This document shows positions 50,525 through 59,121 of a stretch of 64,000 nucleotides of DNA, one piece after another. The notes below the pieces were generated by a model that saw nothing but the letters and a program-made list of their open reading frames with translations, ran no database searches and had not been told where the DNA came from. Position 1 is the first letter of the stretch. Each line of letters opens with the position of its first letter. The position numbers and the translations under genes were made by a program. The stretch is from assembly GCF_019049245.1 (NCBI RefSeq), contig NZ_JAGMUK010000040.1:244149-308148 (forward strand), given 5' to 3'. The stretch is from Streptomyces sp. AC555_RSS877. GTDB lineage: Bacteria; Actinomycetota; Actinomycetes; Streptomycetales; Streptomycetaceae.

Positions 50525-52096
50525 TCAGAGCGGGATGTTGCCGTGCCGTCGCTGCGGCATCGGTGCCCGTTTGCCCCGCAGGGCGCGCAGGGCGCGGCAG
50601 ATGTGGGCGCGGGTCTCGCGCGGCGCGATGACGGCGTCGACGTATCCGCGTTCGGCGGCCAGATAGGGGGTGCCGTAGGTGCTCTCGTACGTGGCGACGA
50701 GCCGGGCGCGTAGCGCCTCGGGATCGTCCGCGGCGGCGAGTTCACGCCGGTGCAGCACCCCCACCGCCCCCTCCGCGCCCATGACGGCGATCCGCGCGGT
50801 GGGCCAGGCGAGGTTGACGTCGGCGCCCAGATGCTTGGAACCCATGACCGCGTAGCCGCCCCCGTACGCCTTGCGTACGACCACGGTCACCTTGGGAACG
50901 GTCGCCTCGGCATAGGCGTACAACAGCTTGGCGCCCCTCCGGATGATCCCGCCCCGCTCCTGCCGCACACCGGACAGATAGCCCGGCACGTCGGCGAAGG
51001 TCAGCAGCGGGATGCCGAACGCGTCGCAGAACCGCACGAAGCGCGCGGCCTTCTCGGAGGCGTCGATGTCGAGCACCCCGGCCGAATGCAGCGGCTGGTT
51101 GGCGACGACCCCGACCGAACGGCCCTCGACCCGGGCCAGCGCACAGATGATGTTCGGCGCGAACAGCTCCTGCACGTGCAGGAGTTCACCGTCGTCCACG
51201 ACCGCCCGCAGGATGTCCCGCATGTCGTAGACCTGCCCGAGCCGGTCGGGGACGACCTCGTCGAGCCAGTCGGCGGCGGGCGCGGACCCGGGTGCGTACT
51301 CGGGGGGCCGTTCGAGGTTGTTGGCGGGCAGGTACGACAGCAGTTCCCGTACGGTCTCCAGGGCGTCGCCCTCGTCGGCGGCGAGGAAGTGCGCATTGCC
51401 GTTGACGGCGTTGCTGGCACGGGCGCCGCCCAGGTCCTCGGCGGTGGTGCGCTCGCCGGTCACGGCCTCGATGACGTCGGGCCCGGTGACGAACATGTGC
51501 GAGGCGCCGTCCACCATCACCGTGAAGTCGGTGATGGCCGGCGAGTACGCGGCCCCGCCCGCGCACGGCCCCAGCACGACCGAGAGCTGCGGGATCACCC
51601 CGGACGCCTGCACGTTGCGGCGCACCAGCTCGGCGTAGAGGGCGAGCGAGGCGACGCCCTCCTGGATGCGGGCGCCGCCGGAGTCGTTGAGCCCGACGAC
51701 CGGACAGCCGGTCTTCAGGGCCAGGTCCATCAGGGCGACGGTCTTCTCACCGAAGGCCTCGCCCATGCTGCCGCCGAAGACGGTGGAGTCCTGGGCGAAC
51801 ACGCACACCGGTCGGCCGTCGACCGTGCCGTGCCCGGTGACGACGCCGTCACCGTAGGGGCGGTGTCCCCCTCCCTCGGCGAAGCGGGCCCGGACGAACT
51901 GTCCCGTCTCGGTGAAGGAGCCCGCGTCGAGCAGCCGGTCGATCCGCTCCCGGGCCCCGAACTCCCCGCGTCTTCTCGCGCCGCCCGGCGCGACCGCCGT
52001 CGCTCGGCGGCGTTCCAGGTCGGCGACCCGGTCGACGGTTCGGTCGGGTGTGCACGCCGTCTCCGCTGCCTGGGGTGTCGTCACCTCTGTCGTCAC
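50525..52096 (-). CDS. Acyl-CoA carboxylase carboxyltransferase (beta) subunit, AccD4-like
   Basis: The 523-residue carboxyltransferase transfers CO2 from biotin to the alpha carbon of an acyl-CoA. The N- and C-terminal crotonase-like halves are clear: GLNDSGGARIQEGVASLALY, LGPCAGGAAYSPAITDF, then VPGYLSGVRQERGGIIRRGA and AYGGGYAVMGSKHLGADVN. The length matches AccD4 (about 520). Biotin carboxylase/BCCP partners are not in the window and must be shared. The GTG at 52096 is preferred over 52102 because GGAGGT sits at the right distance. It opens the operon, 75 bases before the ligase. The acyl specificity (propionyl or long-chain) is unknown. Confidence 0.9.
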   Translation of the reverse strand: MTTEVTTPQAAETACTPDRTVDRVADLERRRATAVAPGGARRRGEFGARERIDRLLDAGSFTETGQFVRARFAEGGGHRPYGDGVVTGHGTVDGRPVCVFAQDSTVFGGSMGEAFGEKTVALMDLALKTGCPVVGLNDSGGARIQEGVASLALYAELVRRNVQASGVIPQLSVVLGPCAGGAAYSPAITDFTVMVDGASHMFVTGPDVIEAVTGERTTAEDLGGARASNAVNGNAHFLAADEGDALETVRELLSYLPANNLERPPEYAPGSAPAADWLDEVVPDRLGQVYDMRDILRAVVDDGELLHVQELFAPNIICALARVEGRSVGVVANQPLHSAGVLDIDASEKAARFVRFCDAFGIPLLTFADVPGYLSGVRQERGGIIRRGAKLLYAYAEATVPKVTVVVRKAYGGGYAVMGSKHLGADVNLAWPTARIAVMGAEGAVGVLHRRELAAADDPEALRARLVATYESTYGTPYLAAERGYVDAVIAPRETRAHICRALRALRGKRAPMPQRRHGNIPL

Positions 52097-52225
52097 AGCC
52101 ACCTCCGAAGTCGCCTCCGAATATGGCAGCGACCGGAGGGAGGTCCGGGCGGATCGGCGGTGCGTTTGCCTGAGGTGAGTGCGGCGCGACGCCGCTTAGT
52201 CCCGGAGTGACAAGCGGTCGCCGGC

Positions 52226-52258
52226 GAGGCCGCCACCCTGCGCACGAGTGGCGGCCTC
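52226..52258 (-). terminator. Hairpin terminator of the secreted repeat protein gene
   Basis: An 11-base perfect stem GAGGCCGCCAC (52226-52236) pairs with 52248-52258 around an 11-base loop, 25 bases past the stop on the minus strand. Confidence 0.65.
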
Positions 52259-52282
52259 GGCCGGTATCGCGTCGGGCACGGG

Positions 52283-52810
52283 TCAGGCCGTGTTCCCGGC
52301 CGTCCTGGTGCGGCGCGCCGCGTACAGACCGCCGCCGGCGATTGCCAGGACGGCCAGCCCGCCGGCGGTCACACCCGGCGAGGCAAGCGCGCCGCCTCCG
52401 GTGTGCATCCCGCCATGGGGCTTGTCGTGGCCGCCCTTGTCGTGGCCGCCCTTGGCGTGGCCGCCGTTGTACGAGTCCTTGTAGATCTCCGGGTCGTGCT
52501 TGGTGTTCTTGTACGCCTCCGTGCCGTCCTTGCCGCTCCGGTAGGTCTCAGGGTCGTGCTTGGGGTCCCGTGCCGTGCCCCACTCCTCGTCGTCCGCCAC
52601 GGTCAGCGCGCCGCCACCGGTGTGCATGCCACCGCGTGGCGCGTCGTGCCTGCCGTCCTTGCCGTGCTCCTTGTTGTATGAAGAGCTTTCATGACTGTCC
52701 GAGGACTTCTCGTGGCCCCAGTCACCCCCGTCCGCGTGGGCGCCGGGTGCGGAGATCCCGACGACCGCCGCGGCCGCCGCCGCGGCCAGGAGCATGCGTG
52801 TAGAGCGCAT
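52283..52810 (-). CDS. Secreted repeat protein with C-terminal membrane anchor
   Basis: From the ATG at 52810 (AAGGA six bases upstream) it encodes 175 residues. A signal peptide ends GAHA near residue 26. The mature part is rich in His, Asp, Lys and Gly and has internal repeats: GGMHTGGGAL twice, KHDPETY/KHDPEIY twice, and GGHDK/GGHAK runs. A C-terminal helix (VTAGGLAVLAIAGGGLYAA) and RRTR tail follow. The sortase motif expected before the helix is missing (LASPG instead of LAXTG). I do not know a function; the His-rich stretch could bind metal. Confidence 0.75.
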   Translation of the reverse strand: MRSTRMLLAAAAAAAVVGISAPGAHADGGDWGHEKSSDSHESSSYNKEHGKDGRHDAPRGGMHTGGGALTVADDEEWGTARDPKHDPETYRSGKDGTEAYKNTKHDPEIYKDSYNGGHAKGGHDKGGHDKPHGGMHTGGGALASPGVTAGGLAVLAIAGGGLYAARRTRTAGNTA

Positions 52811-52963
52811 CTGCATTCCTTCCGCCTCGGCCGGGACAGCTGCCACTTCGTCAGCCGACGTGACCCGACCTCGACGTGATCCACCGTCAGTCAGCCCCGG
52901 GGATCCCACCACTCCAGAGGCTCACTCGGGCGAACGGCGCGGTCACCCGCACCGGTGCCCGCC

Positions 52964-53890
52964 TCACGTGAGGGTCACTTCCCAGGTGTCGACGGCGTAG
53001 TGCACGCTCATGCCGTTGCGCGCGTACAACTCGGGCGCCCCGGTGGCGTTGGCGGTGTCCACGCCGAGTCCCACGGCGTCCCGTCCCCGCCCGGCGAAGG
53101 CGGCGAACGCGTGCCGCAGCAGGAACCCGCCCAGCCCTCGCCCCCGGGCCTCGCGCAACACGCCGATGCTGCGGATCCAGCCCATGGCCTCGCGGTCGTC
53201 ACGGGCGATCAGGAACCCCACGTCCCCGAGGTCGTCGGTGCTGACGACGAACACCAGCGACCAGTCGAGCCTCTCGCCGTCGACGTCGTGCAGCCACGGG
53301 CCGTACGCGCGCTGCTGGAAGTCGAAATGCCCGGCGAACGAGACCTGGTACAGCTCGTGCACGCGCATCCGGTCCGACTCGGTCTCGCAGAACCGCACCC
53401 GCACCCCGGCGGGCGCCGTCGGCGGCAGCGCCTCGCCAGGACCGAGGGCCCGCCGCAGCACGTGATACCGCCGCACGACCGTCCACCCCCGCGCGCGGAG
53501 CAGCCCGGTGTCCACCGTGGGCGCCACGTTGAGATGCAGATGCACCACGGCCCGCTCGGCACCGTTCGCACGCGCCTTGTGCAGCGCCCTGACCTGCATC
53601 GCGTCCAGGATCCGCGCCCCGGCCGACTGGTGATCGGGCAGCACATAGTGATCGGCGTCGATGCGTTCGCCCTTCGACTCGTCCCACAGCAGCCCGTACG
53701 CCACCAGCCGCTCCCCGTCGAAGGCCAGCCAGGAGTCGCGCCCGAGATCGGTCTCCGGATGCCTGAGATCGGCTTCGACCGTGTGCAGGTCGGTCTCCTC
53801 CCGGCCGATCTCCAGCACGTCGACCGCGTTGAGCAGACCGGTGATGACCGGGGCGTCGGCGAGTGAGGCGGGGCGCAGCAGAGAGGACAT
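52964..53890 (-). CDS. GNAT acetyltransferase with two GNAT-like domains
   Basis: This 308-residue protein has an N-terminal GNAT-like half without a clear acetyl-CoA loop, and a C-terminal half with VFVVSTDDLGDVGFLIARD. The latter has the acetyl-CoA motif SIGVLREARGRGLGGFLLRH and the late GVDTANATGAPELYARNGM. The tandem layout resembles mycothiol synthase (MshD) relatives, but it is not clearly MshD. The ATG at 53890 is chosen; the frame is open upstream without similarity. Confidence 0.82.
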   Translation of the reverse strand: MSSLLRPASLADAPVITGLLNAVDVLEIGREETDLHTVEADLRHPETDLGRDSWLAFDGERLVAYGLLWDESKGERIDADHYVLPDHQSAGARILDAMQVRALHKARANGAERAVVHLHLNVAPTVDTGLLRARGWTVVRRYHVLRRALGPGEALPPTAPAGVRVRFCETESDRMRVHELYQVSFAGHFDFQQRAYGPWLHDVDGERLDWSLVFVVSTDDLGDVGFLIARDDREAMGWIRSIGVLREARGRGLGGFLLRHAFAAFAGRGRDAVGLGVDTANATGAPELYARNGMSVHYAVDTWEVTLT

Positions 53891-54067
53891 GGGGTCAGGG
53901 TCCGGGGGAGGAGGGGCCGCCGCAACGGATTTTCGGGGGCGGCGTGCCACTGCGCCGTCTGCCGTGAAAAGGATGGGTGGACGCCCAGGGGCGGACACCG
54001 CCGCAGCGCCTCGCACCCGGCGTTCGCGGCGCGCGGACCGTGAGGCCCGCGCGCCGGCGTGTGGTGG

Positions 54068-54847
54068 TCAGGCGATGTGGTGGACGACCTGGTTGGTCAG
54101 TTCGTAGCGGGCGCCCACGATGGCCAGCTGACCGGCGTTCACCTTGGCGGCGAGGTCCGGCTCGGCGGCGAGCCGGGTGCGGACGGCCCGGATGTTGGCG
54201 TCGATGGTGGAGTCGACGCGGGCGTCGCCGTCCTTGGTGCGGTCGATGTTCGGCGCTATCTGGTCGGCCAGATACTGGATGTGGGCGGGCAGTTCCTCGC
54301 CGGAGGTGTCCGCCTGGACGGCGGCCTTCACGGCGCCGCACGACTGGTGGCCCAGCACCAGGACCAGCGGGATCTGCAGTTCGAGGACGCCGTACGCGAC
54401 GCTGCCGAGCACGGCCTCGTCCAGGACCTCCCCGGCGGTGCGCACGGTGAGCAGATCACCGAGGCCCTGGTCGAAGACGAGCTCCGGCGGCACCCGGGAG
54501 TCGACGCACCCGAGGATGACGGCGAAGGGATGCTGACCCGACGCCACGGTCTGCCGGACGGTGGGGGTCTCGTCCGGGTGCTTCTCCCGGTAGGTGCTCC
54601 AGCGGGCGTTGCCCGCCGCCAGTGCCCGCAGGGCTTCCTCGGGAGTGCTGGGACGACGGCTCGTGCCGCGGCTCGCCGCCGAGGCGGGGATCGCGGCCAG
54701 GGTGACGCCGGTCCCGAGGGCCGCGGCCCCGGACAGCCCGGCGCGCAGGAAGCCGCGACGGGCGGGACGGGACGCGGCGAACCGTGCGCGGGCAGAGGTG
54801 GCCGACTGCTGGCCGGAGGGTCTGAGGGGGGTGTCTTCGCTCTTCAC
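54068..54847 (-). CDS. Tat-exported beta-class carbonic anhydrase
   Basis: This zinc enzyme interconverts CO2 and bicarbonate. Zinc ligands are visible as Cys in ILGCVDSRVPPE and His/Cys in VLGHQSCGAVKAA. The Tat signal is ARRGFLRAGLSGAAALGTGV, so it acts outside the membrane. The start is uncertain: the GTG at 54847 gives 259 residues and the ATG at 54955 gives 295. Neither has a strong ribosome site, but both keep the twin-arginine motif near the N-terminus. Confidence 0.87.
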   Translation of the reverse strand: MKSEDTPLRPSGQQSATSARARFAASRPARRGFLRAGLSGAAALGTGVTLAAIPASAASRGTSRRPSTPEEALRALAAGNARWSTYREKHPDETPTVRQTVASGQHPFAVILGCVDSRVPPELVFDQGLGDLLTVRTAGEVLDEAVLGSVAYGVLELQIPLVLVLGHQSCGAVKAAVQADTSGEELPAHIQYLADQIAPNIDRTKDGDARVDSTIDANIRAVRTRLAAEPDLAAKVNAGQLAIVGARYELTNQVVHHIA

Positions 54848-55091
54848 GGAGAGGAACGTACGTCCGAGTCGGAGGTTGATCCGCCGCGTTACCCAACCAT
54901 GGCCGGACGGGGGGAAATCATCAGCGGATCTTGGTCTCCTCTTGGCGCTACCCATCGCTTACCTTGACCTGCCGGGCGGCCCGTGATGCGGAGCAGGCGT
55001 TTCCCGTGTGCCGCGCGCGAACTCGGGCAGCAGCTGTGACGTGCGCCGGACGATCGGCGCGGTACAGGTCATGTCGGGAGAAAGGCGCACC

Positions 55092-56630
55092 GTGGTCGAG
55101 GCGAAGCCCGAGGGGCAGTCCCATCCGCCGGGCAGGGGAAACATCCCGAAATCCGTCGCGAACCTGCCGCGTCAGGTCCGCGACGAGCTGACCCGACGAC
55201 TCCGCCGGAACAAGGGTGCCTTCCGCGAAGAGGACGTCCAGGTCGTCGAACGGCCGTTGCTGAAGCGTGCGGTCGGTGCCTCCGCGCTCGGCAACTGCAT
55301 GGAGTGGTTCGACTTCGGCGTCTACAGCTACCTCGCCGCCACCATCGGCAAGGTGTTCTTCCCGGACGCCTCACCGGCCGCCCAGGTGGTCTCCTCCTTC
55401 GCGACCTTCGCCGCGGCGTTCGTCGTCCGGCCCCTCGGCGGCCTCGTCTTCGGCCCGCTGGGCGACCGGATCGGCCGGCAGAAGGTGCTCGCCACCACCA
55501 TGATCATGATGGCGGCCGGCACCTTCGCCATCGGCCTGATCCCCAGTTACGACACCATCGGCATCGCGGCCCCGGTGCTCCTGCTGCTCGCCCGCATGGT
55601 CCAGGGATTCTCCACCGGCGGCGAGTACGGCGGCGCCACCACCTTCGTCGCCGAGTACTCCCCAGACCGTCGCCGCGGCTTCCTCTCCAGCTGGCTCGAC
55701 TTCGGCACCTTCACTGGCTACGCCCTCGGCTCCGCCCTGGTCACGGTCCTGAACCTGCTGCTCAGCGATGCCGAGATGGTCTCCTGGGGCTGGCGCCTGC
55801 CGTTCCTGATCGCCGGGCCGCTCGGCGTCATCGGCCTCTACATGCGGCTCAAGCTGGAGGAGTCCCCGGCGTTCCAGCAGCAGTTGGACGAACACGAGAA
55901 GAACCTCGCCCAGGAGTCGGCGGGCGGCGAGCTGCGCACCATCGTCAAGGACCACTGGCGGCCGCTGCTGATCTGCATGGGCCTCGTGCTGCTCTACAAC
56001 GTGACCAACTACATGGTCACCGGGTTCCTGCCCACCTATCAGACGGAGACGCTGCACCGCTCCAGCGGCTCCGCCGACGTCCTGGTGCTGATCGGCATGG
56101 TGTGGATCGTGCTGCTGATCACCTTCATCGGGCGGTTCAGCGACCGCGTCGGCCGACGGCCCGTCTACGCCGTCGCGGCCGCCGCGATGATCGTCCTCGC
56201 CGTCCCGTCCTTCCTCCTCATCAAGGCGGACGGAACCTGGCCGCCGATCCTCGGCGTACTGATCCTCTCCACCCTGCTGGCCTGCTTCGCCGCTCCGAGC
56301 GCCGCCACCCTGCCCGCCCTGTTCCCGACCGCCGTCCGCTACGCCGCCATGGGCATCGGCTTCAACTTCGCCGTCGCCGCCTTCGGCGGAACCACCCCGC
56401 TGGTGACCGAGGCGCTGGTCAGCGTCACCGGCAATGACCTCGTCCCGGCCTACTACCTGATGGTGGCCGGTGTCATCGGCCTGGTGACGGTGAAGTTCCT
56501 GCCGGAGAGCGCCCAGGTCCCCCTCAACGGCTCACAGCCGATGGTCGGTTCGCGGGAGGAGCAGCGGGAACTGATCAGCACCTCCACGGACCTGTACCGC
56601 GTCGAAGGCCGGCACACCGGGGTCCGCTGA
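55092..56630 (+). CDS. MFS transporter, ProP/metabolite:H+ symporter type
   Basis: The product (512 residues from the GTG at 55092 with GAAAGG upstream; an ATG at 55071 is possible) has a charged N-terminal extension of about 60 residues. Twelve helices follow, with family motifs GNCMEWFDFGVYSYLA, RPLGGLVFGPLGDRIGRQKV and RMVQGFSTGGEYGGA, typical of the ProP/KgtP/ShiA branch (osmolytes, alpha-ketoglutarate, shikimate, citrate). The long N- and C-terminal charged tails could sense osmolarity, as in ProP. Substrate unproven. Confidence 0.88.
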   Translation: MVEAKPEGQSHPPGRGNIPKSVANLPRQVRDELTRRLRRNKGAFREEDVQVVERPLLKRAVGASALGNCMEWFDFGVYSYLAATIGKVFFPDASPAAQVVSSFATFAAAFVVRPLGGLVFGPLGDRIGRQKVLATTMIMMAAGTFAIGLIPSYDTIGIAAPVLLLLARMVQGFSTGGEYGGATTFVAEYSPDRRRGFLSSWLDFGTFTGYALGSALVTVLNLLLSDAEMVSWGWRLPFLIAGPLGVIGLYMRLKLEESPAFQQQLDEHEKNLAQESAGGELRTIVKDHWRPLLICMGLVLLYNVTNYMVTGFLPTYQTETLHRSSGSADVLVLIGMVWIVLLITFIGRFSDRVGRRPVYAVAAAAMIVLAVPSFLLIKADGTWPPILGVLILSTLLACFAAPSAATLPALFPTAVRYAAMGIGFNFAVAAFGGTTPLVTEALVSVTGNDLVPAYYLMVAGVIGLVTVKFLPESAQVPLNGSQPMVGSREEQRELISTSTDLYRVEGRHTGVR

Positions 56631-57014
56631 CGACACGGTGGGTGCGGGGCCGGTCGCGGCGGGCATGATGTGCACTGCATTTGAGACAACCTGACGTGAG
56701 AAGAGATGCAGACTTCTTCCGGGTCGGTCGCAGAATGCGAACACCGGACATTTACGAAGACTTCGAGGTCCGCACCCTCGTCGGAGCGGACCAGAGGTTT
56801 TCGAGACGTTCGGACCGAGAAGTCGTGGAAGAGTGGGCCGACTTGCGGTCGGCTCATTCCCTTCCGTTTCTTTGCAGCCTGATGGTGAATGTGTGGAGTT
56901 TTCGTTCGCCGGACATGCCGAGAAGGTGCGCAGATGGTGCGGTAAGGCTCCGAAAAGCTCCGGCGCCCGATGCGGGCTTGCGACAACATCCCTTGTGCAG
57001 TACTTAGGTGAATC
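56631..57014. other. 384-base intergenic region of unusually low GC
   Basis: No gene is supported here. Base composition is clearly lower in GC than the neighbours, and open frames (for instance 56681-57007 plus strand) show no third-position GC bias and no recognised domain. An AGGTGA ribosome site for the YceI gene is at its right end. It may be acquired or regulatory DNA. Confidence 0.6.
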
Positions 57015-57674
57015 ATGAATTTGTTCAGCCGTGGCACCTCGTTCCGCCGCCCGGAGTCCGCTGCGGCTCCCCAGCACTCCACCGCGTCACAGGCCGCCGC
57101 CTCCGCGGTTCTTCCGGATCCCGCCCTGGCGCATCTCACCGGGGAATGGGTCATCGACCCCGCGCACAGCAGGATCGGCTTCTCCGTCCGGCATGCGATG
57201 GTGACCACGGTGCGCGGAGCCTTCACGGAATACCAGAGCCGCCTGTACTTCGACGGCCGTGACCCGGCCCGCTCGCAGGCCGAAATCATCCTGAACACCG
57301 CCAGCGTCGACACGGGTGTGGAACAACGGGACGCCCACCTGGTCGGTCGCGACTTCCTGGACGCCAGGAACCATCCGCGCATGCGCTTCACCAGTACCGC
57401 CGTGCACCTCGCGCGCCCCGACGTCTACCGCATGACCGGCGACCTCACCATCAAGAACAGCACCCGCCCCGTCGTCCTGGAACTCACCTACATAGGCCAC
57501 GTCATCGACCCCTTCGGATACGAGCGGGTCGGCTTCGACGGCACCACCACCATCAACCGCTCCGAATGGGGCCTGACCTACAGCACGAAACTGGCCGAAG
57601 GCGGGGCCATGGTGAGTGAGAAGGTGCGTCTCCAGTTCGACATCGCCGCGATCCGTACGCCACCTGTCGGCTGA
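57015..57674 (+). CDS. YceI-family lipid-binding protein
   Basis: This 219-residue protein has an Ala/Pro-rich N-terminal stretch and a YceI lipocalin-like barrel from about residue 43: GEWVIDPAHSRIGFSVRHAM, then VRGAFTEYQSRLYFDG, SVDTGVEQRDAHLVGRDFLD, and TTINRSEWGL. YceI proteins bind polyisoprenoids or long-chain lipids. No clear signal peptide is seen, so it is probably cytoplasmic or peripheral. The ATG follows AGGTGA. Confidence 0.88.
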   Translation: MNLFSRGTSFRRPESAAAPQHSTASQAAASAVLPDPALAHLTGEWVIDPAHSRIGFSVRHAMVTTVRGAFTEYQSRLYFDGRDPARSQAEIILNTASVDTGVEQRDAHLVGRDFLDARNHPRMRFTSTAVHLARPDVYRMTGDLTIKNSTRPVVLELTYIGHVIDPFGYERVGFDGTTTINRSEWGLTYSTKLAEGGAMVSEKVRLQFDIAAIRTPPVG

Positions 57675-57694
57675 CGCACCGTTGCGCCGTCCGG

Positions 57695-58810
57695 TCACCA
57701 GCGCAGCGGGAGGCCGGCGAGGTGGTCGTCGAGCAGACCGGAGACGATCCGGTGGTCCGCGACGGAGGGGTGCCAGTCGCAGCCGAGGAAGTCCAGGCCG
57801 GGATCGTCGTAGTACCAGTGGCGGACCCGGCCGTCGCCCCGCCGGTTGCGTTCCTGGACGATGTGCCGGGTGGCCTGCGCGAACGCGGTGGTGCGGGAGA
57901 GGCGGGTGGCGCTGACCACGATGAAGGTCCTGGGGCCGTACCGGGCGCGCAGCTTGTCGAGGAAGCCCTGGTAGGCGGCCTTGTAGGCGGCGACCAGACC
58001 GTCCTCCGTGGTCCAGCGCTCGCCTGGATTGAGGGGCGTGGAGAAGTCGTTGATGCCCAGACCGACCACCACGACCTGGGGCCGCCAGGTGCCGGGAGGC
58101 GACCAGACGTCGCCCTCGACGTTCAGCAGGGCCCGGTCGTAGTACGTGCGGAAGTCGGAGTCGGGGCTGCTGCCGTTGTAGTTGCGGACCATGCCTCGGC
58201 CGGAGAACGCGTTGATCTGGTAGTCGGCGTCGAGGCCCCGGGCGGTGAGGGCGCCGAAGGCGAGGTCGGCGTTGCTGTTCCGGTTCACTCCTCCGTTGCT
58301 CGAACAGTCGCGCGTGCCCGAGACGTTGCCGTAGCCGACGGTGAAGGAGTCACCGATGAACTCGATCTGTCGGCTGCGCGCCCGGGGTCTGGGGAGGATC
58401 GCGCCGCCGGAAGCGGCGATGAACCCGCCGAACCGGCCCACGGCCCACGGGCTTTCGGTGCGCTTGACGAGCCGCACCCGGTGCTCGGTGTCCAAGAGGC
58501 CGTCGACCCAGGAGACGGTCCGGCCCGGGGTCACCAGCGTGCCGTGGGTGCGTCCGTCGATCTGGACGTCGTAGTCGTTGTCCGAGTCGTCGAGGACGAT
58601 GCCGACACCGGTGCCGCGGAACCGGCCCTCGAAGGAGATGCCGGGCCAGGTGTACTGCACGAATCCGTCGGCGGCGCTCTTGACCCGGCCCGCAGTGTGG
58701 TATCGGGTCCGCGCGCCGGTTGCCCGCGCGGGAGCCGCGACGGCGGTGACGACGCCCGCGGCGGCGGCCGTGACCAACGTCCTCCGGGATAAGCGACCAG
58801 GCGTGTGCAT
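57695..58810 (-). CDS. Tat-exported SGNH (GDSL) esterase of the carbohydrate esterase 2 type
   Basis: The 371-residue protein has a Tat signal (LSRRTLVTAAAAGVVTAVAA), a jelly-roll N-terminal domain (about 45-150, ISFEGRFRGTGVGIVLDDSD), and an SGNH hydrolase domain with IEFIGDSFTVGYGN (Ser), GLGINDFS, and the Asp/His pair in LGCDWHPSVADH. This layout is that of CE2 acetylxylan or 6-O-deacetylating esterases. AAGGAGG precedes the ATG. A perfect CebR operator lies just upstream, tying it to cellulose/cello-oligosaccharide use. Confidence 0.9.
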   Translation of the reverse strand: MHTPGRLSRRTLVTAAAAGVVTAVAAPARATGARTRYHTAGRVKSAADGFVQYTWPGISFEGRFRGTGVGIVLDDSDNDYDVQIDGRTHGTLVTPGRTVSWVDGLLDTEHRVRLVKRTESPWAVGRFGGFIAASGGAILPRPRARSRQIEFIGDSFTVGYGNVSGTRDCSSNGGVNRNSNADLAFGALTARGLDADYQINAFSGRGMVRNYNGSSPDSDFRTYYDRALLNVEGDVWSPPGTWRPQVVVVGLGINDFSTPLNPGERWTTEDGLVAAYKAAYQGFLDKLRARYGPRTFIVVSATRLSRTTAFAQATRHIVQERNRRGDGRVRHWYYDDPGLDFLGCDWHPSVADHRIVSGLLDDHLAGLPLRW

Positions 58811-58848
58811 GGGGCCTCCTTGACCGAGTCGAGACGATCCGCGCTTCA

Positions 58849-58862
58849 TGGGAGCGCTCCCA
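58849..58862 (-). promoter_or_regulatory. CebR operator (CebR box)
   Basis: TGGGAGCGCTCCCA is a perfect 14-base palindrome identical to the CebR-box consensus of Streptomyces. It ends 38 bases before the esterase start, in the expected promoter position. CebR represses cellulose-use genes until cellobiose or cellotriose is present. No other CebR target is in the window. Confidence 0.8.
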
Positions 58863-59121
58863 CTTTTCGGGTGCTATCGAAGGTGGCCGTCACACACGCC
58901 ACCGTCAACCCCTCGCGAACACATCTTCACCGTCCCGGACGAGCGGCCCGGAGCCCGGCGGCCGGCGGCCTCCGTGAGATCGTTGGCCCGCCGACCGAGG
59001 AGATGCCGGCTCACCCGCTCGCGCGGACGCCGGTGTCGCTGTGCCGGGATGCGGCGCTGGTCGGCCGTGACGACCATGGAGGGAGAGTCAGGGCAGGGCA
59101 CCGAAGCAGGCAGGGAGACCG

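Noticed and set aside
56681..57007. Open frames of 108 and 61 codons in the low-GC gap
   Set aside because: No codon bias, no domain, no ribosome site, and the frames overlap each other.
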